Source of the DNA: G963677915 sp963677915
GTDB taxonomy: Bacteria; Bacillota; Clostridia; Lachnospirales; Vallitaleaceae
Assembly: GCA_963677915.2 (NCBI GenBank)
Contig: CAXXGE010000007.1
Coordinates: forward strand, 62,001-126,000
Length of the DNA: 64,000 nucleotides
Reading direction: 5' to 3'
This document shows, piece by piece, positions 26,918 to 34,417 of the stretch. Position 1 is the stretch's first letter; each line of letters opens with the position of its first letter. Position numbers and translations under genes: made by a program. Under the pieces are notes generated by a model that was given only the letters and a program-made list of their open reading frames with translations, did no database searches and had not been told where the DNA came from.

Positions 26918-27136
26918 TTATCTGAAGAATATGAAAAATGCGCCAGTCGCCACGAGGACGGCGCCAATCAGCTTGACCATGAGCATCCCGCCGCCGATCA
27001 GGTCCACATAGGCATGATCGTCTTTATCGGCATTTGTCATTTGTTCCAGTGATTCTTTGTTTTTTCGTTTTATCGCAATGCCGGCCATATAGACCAAAAT
27101 ACCGGCTCCTGCCAATAACAACCCCAATGTCTGCAT
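26918..27136 (-). CDS. 72-aa membrane protein between the Val T-box and valS
   Basis: Two hydrophobic helices are seen, about residues 4-22 (LGLLLAGAGILVYMAGIAI) and 50-70, separated by a charged KRKNKESLEQMTNADKDDH loop, giving a hairpin membrane protein. The function is unknown. It lies directly after the T-box and 10 bases before valS, so it is expected to be induced with valS on valine-tRNA shortage. The start ATG has an AGGAG-like site. It may be a lineage-specific passenger, or a regulator that shares the valine signal. Confidence 0.75.
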   Translation of the reverse strand: MQTLGLLLAGAGILVYMAGIAIKRKNKESLEQMTNADKDDHAYVDLIGGGMLMVKLIGAVLVATGAFFIFFR

Positions 27137-27149
27137 TTCAAACTCCTAA

Positions 27150-27412
27150 TATTGCATTAAAAAAAGCCTGCTCATCTCAAAGGACGATCAGACCGTGGTA
27201 CCACCTTTATTTCCGGCAGACATGCCGGACACTCTCAAAGCGAATAACGACGCAACCCGTCCGGACCTACTGTTACTGGTTTCAATCCGGCTGCTCGAAA
27301 GCGACCTTCGTCAATTCGTTGCTTAAGGGAACTTGCAGCTTATAGAACCCTCTCTCTGGAAGCCGATGTTGACTACTCCTCTTTGTCACAGCATTTGTGC
27401 ATAGATTTACTC
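27150..27412 (-). promoter_or_regulatory. T-box leader, valine-specific, of the valS operon
   Basis: The minus strand carries AAAGGTGGTACCACGG, the T-box, a stem I with TTCCAGAGAGAGGG, and a specifier region GACGAAG-GTC-GC with codon GTC (Val). The terminator GTCTGATCGTC / GATGAGCAGGC is followed by T7. The amino acid fits valS. Confidence 0.92.
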
Positions 27413-27413
27413 T

Positions 27414-27442
27414 ATCCTATTACAAGCGCCCAGATTTGTCAA
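27414..27442 (-). promoter_or_regulatory. Promoter of the valS T-box leader
   Basis: TTGACA (27437-27442) and TAGGAT (27414-27419), spacer 17 bases; divergent from the aminotransferase gene. Confidence 0.85.
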
Positions 27443-27500
27443 GACTTATCGACAGCCCTGTGATATAGTATACCTAAAGACAACGAGAAAGGAGCAGGCC

Positions 27501-28592
27501 ATGACTGACGCTTCACAATACTTCCACGGCAGCGACCTGGAAAAGATTTCAGCCCACTACCATATCGATAAAAATGAGATAAAGAACTTCAGCGGCAATG
27601 TGAATCCGCTTGGATTGCCGACCAATATATTCAAGGAGCTTTCAAGGCACATCGAACTGATAGCAAGCTATCCCGACAGGGAATACACCTCCTTGAGGCA
27701 GGCCCTTGCCACCTACTGCAATACCGATAGCAAGCACATCCTGGTGGGGAATGGCTCCACCGAACTCATATCCCTGTTCATCAAGCAGGTCCAGCCGAAA
27801 AAAGCCTATATCATCGGGCCGACCTATTCCGAATACGAGAGGGAGATCTTCCTCAACGGCGGCTCGTCCCGTTACTTTCCATTATATGAAGAGGACCAGT
27901 TCGCCGTCAATGTGAACAAACTGAAGGATCTGCTGACAGACGACACGGATCTGCTGGTTATCTGCAATCCGAACAACCCGACTTCATCGGTTATCGACAA
28001 GGAATCCCTCAGAAAGATTCTGGATGACTGCCTGCAGAAGGATATCCACGTTCTGATTGACGAAACCTACATTGAATTCACAACCGATGTGGAGCGATAC
28101 ACTGCCGTCTCACTGGCAGACTTCTACCATAATCTGTTCATCATCCGTGGCGTTTCCAAGTTCTTCGCCGCACCAGGCCTGCGCCTGGGTTACGGCATCA
28201 GTGGCAACATGGAGCTGATCAACCAGATCAACAACCTGAAGAATCCCTGGACGATCAACTCTCTCGCTTCCTATGCCGGGGAACTGATGGTACAGGACGA
28301 AGGCTACATAGAAGGTACCCGGTCCATGATCGACAGCGAAAGGAAACGGATTCTGGACATACTGTCTGGCTGGCCGGAAGTGAAAGCTTTCCCCGCCTAT
28401 GCCAATTTCATCCTTCTGAAACTAATAAATGGCAAGAAAAGCTACGAAATCTTCGAAGCTCTTATTGCCAAAAAAATCATGGTAAGGGATGCATCCAGCT
28501 TCCCGTTCCTGGGCAACGAGTACATCCGTTTCTGCATATTGAAACCGGAAGACAATGACCTGTTGCTTGAGGCTTTGAGAGAAGTGCTGTAA
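27501..28592 (+). CDS. PLP-dependent class I/II aminotransferase, HisC/CobD-like
   Basis: A 363-aa fold-type I PLP enzyme. The N-terminus FSGNVNPLGLP resembles both histidinol-phosphate aminotransferase and threonine-phosphate decarboxylase (CobD). The cofactor sites are VGNGSTELI, CNPNNPTSSV, DETYIEF and the Lys-containing RGVSKFFAAPGLRLGY. The gene is a single unit on the plus strand with AAAGGAGC before the ATG; no his or cob genes are near, so the substrate is open. The HG/FSxNxNPLG start leans toward the CobD-like subgroup. Confidence 0.85.
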   Translation: MTDASQYFHGSDLEKISAHYHIDKNEIKNFSGNVNPLGLPTNIFKELSRHIELIASYPDREYTSLRQALATYCNTDSKHILVGNGSTELISLFIKQVQPKKAYIIGPTYSEYEREIFLNGGSSRYFPLYEEDQFAVNVNKLKDLLTDDTDLLVICNPNNPTSSVIDKESLRKILDDCLQKDIHVLIDETYIEFTTDVERYTAVSLADFYHNLFIIRGVSKFFAAPGLRLGYGISGNMELINQINNLKNPWTINSLASYAGELMVQDEGYIEGTRSMIDSERKRILDILSGWPEVKAFPAYANFILLKLINGKKSYEIFEALIAKKIMVRDASSFPFLGNEYIRFCILKPEDNDLLLEALREVL

Positions 28593-28600
28593 TTACTTCT

Positions 28601-29251
28601 CTATTTTTTTTCGTTCTCTATGATGGCTACACCTGCAGACGTGCCGATCCGGTCCGCGCCAGCTTCAACCATCTTCATCGCAGTTTCGTAGTCCCTTATG
28701 CCTCCGGAAGCCTTCACTTTCGCGTTGTTGCCCACCGCCTTCTTCATCAGTGCAACCGCTTCAACCGTCGCGCCGCCTTTGCTGAAGCCTGTCGATGTTT
28801 TGACGTATGTTGCTCCCGCTGAAACAGCCAAATGACACGCCAAGTCTATCTGCTTGTCTGTGAGGAGGCACGTTTCCAGAATGACCTTCACACATCTGCC
28901 GGCAGCTGTATTCACGACTGCTTTTATTTCATGGTAGATCAGGTCTTCATCATCATCTTTGAGCGCGCCTACATTGATAACCATATCGATTTCATCCGCA
29001 CCTTCAAGCATTGCTCTCTTTGTTTCATAGACCTTTACTTCCGGTTTGACAGCTCCAAGAGGAAAGCCGACAACGGTACAGGTTTTGACGCCGCTGCCTT
29101 TCAGCTGTTCAGAAACAAAGTCGGTATAGTACTGGTTGACGCAGACGGATGCAAAGCCGTATTTTTTCGCTTCATCGCACAGTTTCCTTACGTCTTCCTT
29201 CGTTGCATCCGGTTTCAGTATCGTATGGTCTATCATCTTCGCTAAGTTCAT
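28601..29251 (-). CDS. deoC: Deoxyribose-phosphate aldolase
   Basis: Cleaves 2-deoxyribose-5-phosphate to glyceraldehyde-3-phosphate and acetaldehyde. The 216-aa TIM-barrel has the Schiff-base lysine in GATYVKTSTGF, the partner lysine in AKVKASGGIR, and the N-terminal IDHTILKPDA. Its ATG overlaps the murD stop (ATGA), so it is translationally coupled to two peptidoglycan genes, an unusual pairing without an obvious metabolic link. Confidence 0.96.
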   Translation of the reverse strand: MNLAKMIDHTILKPDATKEDVRKLCDEAKKYGFASVCVNQYYTDFVSEQLKGSGVKTCTVVGFPLGAVKPEVKVYETKRAMLEGADEIDMVINVGALKDDDEDLIYHEIKAVVNTAAGRCVKVILETCLLTDKQIDLACHLAVSAGATYVKTSTGFSKGGATVEAVALMKKAVGNNAKVKASGGIRDYETAMKMVEAGADRIGTSAGVAIIENEKK

Positions 29252-30570
29252 TGTTCTCCTCCGATTGTTTGGACCCAGTAAGCAAAATCATCTCCACGCT
29301 CTTCGAAATTCCTGTAGAATCCGTAGGAGGCGGCAGCCGGCGAAAGCAGACAGACCGTTCCCTGGCTTGAAATTGCATAAGCCTTTTCTACTGCTTCCTC
29401 CATGTTCTGCACCCGGTGTTTTCTTTTGTCGTTTTCTATCCTGTCCATAAGCTTGTGCCCGGTGTCGGGCAGCATAATGAGCTTCAGTTCCTGGTTTGCG
29501 TTAAGATAGTCCACCAGCTCGTGGTAGTCGATCCCCCGGTCCATGCCGCCGAAGATCACAGTTTCCACATTGTCAAAAGATTCAATAGCAGCTATGGTGG
29601 CCTGTGGAATTGTCGAAATGGAGTCGTTGACAAAGGTAATCCCTTTCCAGGTACCAACCGTCTCCAACCTGTGCTTCAGGCCACTGAATCCAGCAATGGA
29701 GGCAAGGAGGGCCGAATCCACCTCGATGCCAACCTTTTCAAGCATCAGCAGGACAGCGTCGATGTTTCGCCGGTTGTGCCTGCCTGGAAGGACGGTATCA
29801 TACGTGTAGCCTCTGGATGTGGCTTCGGCTATGCCGATCGCTTCCCCTTCGAAAGTTCTGCTGTTTTCTGCAAGATCCTCATTCTCCTTGTCAAAAATAA
29901 AAAAGTCGCCCTTCTGCTGGTACCTGCCTATATTCAGCTTCGCATCCCTGTAACCGCCATAGGACCGGTAATGGTCCAGATGTTCTTGAAACAGGTTCAG
30001 AAGCATGGCCACATGAGGCGAATGGCCAACTGTCTCAAGCTGATGGGATGACAGTTCAAACACATACCAGTCGGCCTCTTCCTCTTCGAACATCTCAAAA
30101 GCCGGCAGTCCAATGTTTCCGAGAAGCGCAGCATCAAGTCCCTTTTCCTTCAAAAGATGCCACGCAAGACTCGCCGTTGTGCTCTTGCCTTTGGTACCTG
30201 TAATGCCGATGGTTTTATGACCCAGCACCTCCAGAAACACATCTGTCTGTGACAGCAGTTCGATGCCTTCTTTCAGTAGGGGCAGCGTCTTGAAAGGGAT
30301 ACCCGGACTCTTGAAAATACAGTCCGCTTCGTCGGGGATTGCCATGTATTCAGAAGCTTCCATGACGGTGGACTCATCATCCATCTGTTCGGTCAGAAAA
30401 GCTTTGGCGCCCTCCGGTTTCAGGTCCATGATATAAATATCGCTTTCAGGCAGGTATCTGCTCAGGAATCTGTAGGTCGATTGCCCTTCAAGGCCGAAGC
30501 CCAGTATCAAAAATGTTTTGTGACGGTGGCGGATCAGCCAGTCGTTCAGCAAACTAAACAGTGTCTCCAT
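29248..30570 (-). CDS. murD: UDP-N-acetylmuramoyl-L-alanine:glutamate ligase (MurD family, probable MurD2 type)
   Basis: Mur ligase adding Glu to UDP-MurNAc-L-Ala. In the 440-aa protein the N-terminal Rossmann-like region is FLILGFGLEGQSTYRFL, the P-loop is GITGTKGKSTTASLAWHL near residues 116-133, and the later NLFQEHLDHYRSYGGYRDAK and FSGLKHRLETVG motifs are present. ATG at 30570 is used; it lies inside the end of murL (17-base overlap), so the two are coupled. In Xanthomonas the MurD2 paired with MurL adds L-Glu instead of D-Glu; I infer the same here from the pairing and the GTKGKST variant. Ordinary D-Glu specificity is not excluded. Confidence 0.88.
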   Translation of the reverse strand: METLFSLLNDWLIRHRHKTFLILGFGLEGQSTYRFLSRYLPESDIYIMDLKPEGAKAFLTEQMDDESTVMEASEYMAIPDEADCIFKSPGIPFKTLPLLKEGIELLSQTDVFLEVLGHKTIGITGTKGKSTTASLAWHLLKEKGLDAALLGNIGLPAFEMFEEEEADWYVFELSSHQLETVGHSPHVAMLLNLFQEHLDHYRSYGGYRDAKLNIGRYQQKGDFFIFDKENEDLAENSRTFEGEAIGIAEATSRGYTYDTVLPGRHNRRNIDAVLLMLEKVGIEVDSALLASIAGFSGLKHRLETVGTWKGITFVNDSISTIPQATIAAIESFDNVETVIFGGMDRGIDYHELVDYLNANQELKLIMLPDTGHKLMDRIENDKRKHRVQNMEEAVEKAYAISSQGTVCLLSPAAASYGFYRNFEERGDDFAYWVQTIGGEQ

Positions 30571-31936
30571 AGAGCTTGATAAACCTTTCCGGGATGTTGT
30601 GAGGGACCTTTTCCCTGTCGCTCCCTCCGATTGGCGACGCAATGCTCTCCAGCTTCACTTTGCCTGCAAAATCCTTTAGCAGAGGGGGCAGATTCTTTGT
30701 TTTGACGTCTGGGTAATGCTTTTCTATTGCTGTTTTAAGGGACCATCTTATTTCATCGACGGTACCCACACATTCGAAGGGCTTTGTCTTCTTGAAGCCG
30801 GCCAGCTCCTCCATGATTGTCTGCAGCGACTTGTCCTCAAACATGTTTTTGCCGAAGATGCCGTCCACCTCTTCAAGGGTCATGAAAGGTGCAAGAATGA
30901 TATAGACAAAAAGGCATTTGGCGCATTTTCCGCACCATATGTTTTCCTTTTTCCCTCTGTTGCAGCTCCTGAAGACGTCGTGGTACTGATTGAAACGGGC
31001 GAATCTCTCAGCGATCTCGATCTCGAACAGACGCCTTAACAGACTGAAGTAGGTCGTATCTGCAACAAGATAAGCCTGAACGTATTGGCTGAAATCCTTT
31101 TCAAACTCAGAGCTCTTGGAATACTGATGGTTGATGGAGAGGCCGTGCACCGTCGACTCATCTGCGCTTTTCTCGTTGGAAAGCACAATGTACTTCTTCT
31201 TCTCGATCGCCGCTCCGAGCAGACTGATAAATCCGAGTATGGCAGAGAAAGGCACATGGCCGTTCATGAATCCCTCATCATTCATTTCCAGCATTCTTTT
31301 GTCGAAAAAACGTTCCGCAAGAAGGTATTCCGAATAGCCGGCGGCTTCTATGCAGTCATAGGATGCCTGCGGCGGGCTCATGACAAAACAGAGATTGTCC
31401 TCTTTCTCTTCGGCCAGCACTTCAAGGGTCACCACCGAATCCTTGCCGCCGCCGACAGGAATGAGATTGCCTGTCGACTGTATGTCCACCACGGTTCCAA
31501 TCTCTATGTCGCTGTCGTCATCCATGAAAACGACAAAGTCATCCTGGCTGACAAGATTATGTATGTTGTTAAGATACAGGAATTCACCCAAGCCGTTATA
31601 GAACAGCTTTTTCCACCATACCCTCTGGTCTTTGTTCAGAACGCCGCAATGGATCTTGAATTCCTTCGGGCAAATGGTCTTGTAGTAGTTGATCGATTCT
31701 ACCAGCCCAATATGGAAAATCAGATTGTCGAATTTGGAAAGGTCTTTGCCGGCATACCCGGCAGCACCTATTCTGGAGTACTTGATGCGGTGATGAAAAT
31801 GGATGTCCTCTGCATCCCTGCCTTCGATGCGATATTTGAAGTGGAGCATAAGAATGCCATCCAGTTCTTCTATATGGTAGCTTTCATAATGGAAGCATTT
31901 ATAAGATTTCGCTAATTTTTGATATAAACTGGCCAT
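30554..31936 (-). CDS. murL: MurL-like UDP-MurNAc-L-Ala-L-Glu epimerase
   Basis: A 460-aa protein that I recognise as MurL-like. It has a PP-loop/alpha-hydrolase nucleotide motif, PVGGGKDS at residues 161-167, followed by a VLSNEKSADE segment (252-260) and a Cys triad in WCGKCAKC (Cys335, Cys338, Cys341) that may bind zinc. In Xanthomonas, MurL uses ATP to epimerise the terminal L-Glu of UDP-MurNAc-L-Ala-L-Glu, replacing glutamate racemase. The overlap with murD supports that role. A GGAGG site precedes ATG at 31936. The family call rests on remembered motifs and context. Confidence 0.8.
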   Translation of the reverse strand: MASLYQKLAKSYKCFHYESYHIEELDGILMLHFKYRIEGRDAEDIHFHHRIKYSRIGAAGYAGKDLSKFDNLIFHIGLVESINYYKTICPKEFKIHCGVLNKDQRVWWKKLFYNGLGEFLYLNNIHNLVSQDDFVVFMDDDSDIEIGTVVDIQSTGNLIPVGGGKDSVVTLEVLAEEKEDNLCFVMSPPQASYDCIEAAGYSEYLLAERFFDKRMLEMNDEGFMNGHVPFSAILGFISLLGAAIEKKKYIVLSNEKSADESTVHGLSINHQYSKSSEFEKDFSQYVQAYLVADTTYFSLLRRLFEIEIAERFARFNQYHDVFRSCNRGKKENIWCGKCAKCLFVYIILAPFMTLEEVDGIFGKNMFEDKSLQTIMEELAGFKKTKPFECVGTVDEIRWSLKTAIEKHYPDVKTKNLPPLLKDFAGKVKLESIASPIGGSDREKVPHNIPERFIKLYGDTV

Positions 31937-31971
31937 GATGCCTCCTCGATTTTTGCTTTCCTTGAACTCAA

Positions 31972-31999
31972 AAAAATAAACCCTCTCGGGTTTATTTTA
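31972..31999. terminator. Terminator at the end of the pyr operon
   Basis: Stem AAATAAACCC / GGGTTTATTT with loop TCTC; on the minus strand it is followed by T7. It lies between pyrE and murL, so the murL operon must start from its own promoter in the next 40 bases. Confidence 0.85.
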
Positions 32000-32038
32000 G
32001 ACTTCTCGCGCTTGTCAGTCAATGCTTTTAAGTCGATC

Positions 32039-32710
32039 CTAAGCGCCGTAGATTGCGTAATAAGCGTCGATTGCCGCTTTCATGCCATCATCGATATAGA
32101 CTTTTCCTTCGATCTGGCGGTTGTGCAGATATTCTACCACCTCTGCCATTGTGACGATGGCATGGGTCTCGAAACCGTATGTCTCTTCGATTTCCTTCAG
32201 GGCAGTTTTCTCGCCTGAGCCTTTTTCCATTCTATCAACGGAGATGATAAGCCCTATCACGTTCACATCCGCAGCCGCCTTGAGAATCGGCATCGTCTCT
32301 GCGATGGATGTTCCGGCAGTTGTCACGTCTTCGATAATCAGGACGTTGTCACCGTCCTTCAGCTTGGCTCCCAGAAGGATGCCTGCGTCGCCGTGGTCCT
32401 TTAATTCCTTCCTGTTGGAGCAGTACTGGATATCCGCTCCATAGGAATTGGCCAAGGAGACAGTCGCTGCCACGCTAAGGGGAATGCCCTTGTAGGCAGG
32501 TCCGAACAGCACCTGGAAATCCGTGCCGAAGTTGTCTTTGATCGACTTGGCGTAGTAGTCGCCCAGCTTGCTGAGCTGTCTGCCGGTTCTGTAGTTGCCG
32601 GCGTTTATGAAGAAAGGTGTCTTGCGTCCGCTTTTTGTCGTAAAATCGCCGAATGTAAGCACGCCGCTTTCAACCATGAATTCAATGAAATCTTTTTTAT
32701 AATCCTGCAT
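32039..32710 (-). CDS. pyrE: Orotate phosphoribosyltransferase PyrE
   Basis: Joins orotate to PRPP to give OMP. The 223-aa protein has the PRPP-binding motif VLIIEDVTTAGTSIAETM near residues 118-135 and the flexible loop RKELKDHGDAG. ATG at 32710 has GGAGG seven bases upstream; an earlier ATG in frame is too far from it. Last gene of the pyr operon, 26 bases after pyrD. At 223 aa it is of the longer type. Confidence 0.95.
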   Translation of the reverse strand: MQDYKKDFIEFMVESGVLTFGDFTTKSGRKTPFFINAGNYRTGRQLSKLGDYYAKSIKDNFGTDFQVLFGPAYKGIPLSVAATVSLANSYGADIQYCSNRKELKDHGDAGILLGAKLKDGDNVLIIEDVTTAGTSIAETMPILKAAADVNVIGLIISVDRMEKGSGEKTALKEIEETYGFETHAIVTMAEVVEYLHNRQIEGKVYIDDGMKAAIDAYYAIYGA

Positions 32711-32736
32711 TTGCAACCTCCGAAGCATCCCTACAG

Positions 32737-33639
32737 TTACTTAACGATGCCAACAATATCATTAATGTCTTTCAGTCCTTTATTTTGCATGAAAAGGACC
32801 AGTTCGTCAAGTATTTTATTGGTTGCAGAAGGATCCAGAAGGTTCGCAGTACCGACTGCTACGGCGTTTGCGCCGGCCATCATGAATTCGACGACATCCT
32901 CGCCTGTCATGACCCCTCCCATACCGATGATAGGCAGGTCCGTGTACTGTCTTACCTGGTGCACCATGCGGACTGCCACCGGTTTGATCGCGGGACCCGA
33001 CAGGCCGCCATACTTGCGCTCGAGCACTGGTTTCTGCCGATGGATGTCGATGCGCATGCCGATCAGCGTGTTGATGAGGGACAGGGCGTCAGCACCTCCC
33101 GCTTCCACAGCTTTTGCAATCTGTACAATATCTGTTACGTTCGGGCTCAGCTTGACGATCAGCGGCTGCTTTGCAACCTTTTTAACAGCCTCTGTCACTT
33201 TCATGGCCATATCCGGATCGATGCCGAATGCCACGCCGCCCTCTTTTACATTGGGACAGGAGATGTTGAGCTCCAGCATATCCACATCTTCATCTGCCAG
33301 TCTTTCAGCCACGGTCATGTACTCTTCGATGGTCCTGCCTGCAAGGTTGACCACGATTTTCGTATCAAACTGCCTGAGGAATGGTATGTCCTCCTTGACA
33401 AAGGCCTCCACCCCGGGATTCTGCAGCCCGACCGAGTTGAGCATGCCGCCGTAGGTCTCGGCGATTCTAGGTGCAGGATTCCCGATCCATTCCCTGTCAG
33501 CGACGCCTTTGACGACAACGCCGCCGATGCGGTTGATGTCTGTGTATGGTTCATATTCCTTGCCTGATACAAAGGTACCGGAGGCTGTCATGATCGGGTT
33601 GTTCAGTTCCACGCCTGCTATGTTCACTTTCAGATTCAT
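32737..33639 (-). CDS. pyrD: Dihydroorotate dehydrogenase B, catalytic subunit PyrD
   Basis: FMN enzyme oxidising dihydroorotate to orotate, 300 aa. The class 1B catalytic Cys lies in LELNISCPNVKEGG near residue 132 and the FMN phosphate site in IIGMGGVMTGEDVVEF and AVAVGTANL. The partner subunit PyrK overlaps its start by 4 bases (ATGA), so it is the NAD-linked heterotetramer found in Firmicutes. Confidence 0.96.
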   Translation of the reverse strand: MNLKVNIAGVELNNPIMTASGTFVSGKEYEPYTDINRIGGVVVKGVADREWIGNPAPRIAETYGGMLNSVGLQNPGVEAFVKEDIPFLRQFDTKIVVNLAGRTIEEYMTVAERLADEDVDMLELNISCPNVKEGGVAFGIDPDMAMKVTEAVKKVAKQPLIVKLSPNVTDIVQIAKAVEAGGADALSLINTLIGMRIDIHRQKPVLERKYGGLSGPAIKPVAVRMVHQVRQYTDLPIIGMGGVMTGEDVVEFMMAGANAVAVGTANLLDPSATNKILDELVLFMQNKGLKDINDIVGIVK

Positions 33640-34415
33640 TCGAACAGCACCTCCTCCGCCTTGAATACAGGCCCGTCCTTGCAGACCTTTTTATAGGTAT
33701 AACCTGCCTTGTTGTCGGCAGGCACTTTCACTGCACATCCCACGCAGCCGCCGAAACCGCATCCCATACGCTCCTCGAGGGACAGCTGGGCCTGCATGCC
33801 GTTGGCTTTCGCGAATTCTTTCAGTCCTTTGAGCATCGGCGTAGGTCCGCAGGCATAGAGACGCCCTGACGCGATGCCTTCCTGCTCAAGGAGCGCAACC
33901 ACATTGCCGTGGAAGCCGTGGCTGCCGTCGTCGGTGGCAACAAGCACTTTCCCGTATTGCTCAAGGGCCTCAACCAGATATGGCTCGCTTCTGAAGCCGA
34001 CAACGATGGTCTTCTCACCTTCAAGTTGTTTGGCCAGTTCCAACATCGGCGGTGTGCCTACACCGCCGCCAACCAGAACGGCTGGCTTGTCTGTCTCCAT
34101 CTTGAACCCGTTCCCGAACGGCCCCATGGCTTCGATGGTATCGCCTGCAGCCAATTCGGAGAACTCCCGGGTACCGGCGCCAACCACTGCATAGACCAGC
34201 GTCAGAAGCCCTTCCTGACCGTCAATTTCGCAGACACTGATCGGTCTCGGCAAAAGCCTTCCCTTGTGTCCGCAGTAAAGATTGACAAACTGCCCCGGCA
34301 GCGTCTCGGCAATAATCTCGGGCGCTTTCAGTACCATCTTGTATATGTCTTTTGCGATTATACTGTTTTCAACAATCGGACATTCAACGCGTGTCCTTTT
34401 CAACGTCTGGCACAT
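33636..34415 (-). CDS. pyrK: Dihydroorotate dehydrogenase B, electron-transfer subunit PyrK
   Basis: Carries electrons from PyrD to NAD+. The 259-aa protein is ferredoxin-reductase-like with FAD site LLPRPISVCEID, NAD site LVGGGVGTPPMLELAK and the C-terminal [2Fe-2S] Cys cluster MGCGFGGCVGCAVK plus a later Cys in YKKVCKDGPVF. Overlaps pyrD and is 2 bases from carB. Confidence 0.95.
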   Translation of the reverse strand: MCQTLKRTRVECPIVENSIIAKDIYKMVLKAPEIIAETLPGQFVNLYCGHKGRLLPRPISVCEIDGQEGLLTLVYAVVGAGTREFSELAAGDTIEAMGPFGNGFKMETDKPAVLVGGGVGTPPMLELAKQLEGEKTIVVGFRSEPYLVEALEQYGKVLVATDDGSHGFHGNVVALLEQEGIASGRLYACGPTPMLKGLKEFAKANGMQAQLSLEERMGCGFGGCVGCAVKVPADNKAGYTYKKVCKDGPVFKAEEVLFE

Positions 34416-34417
34416 GG

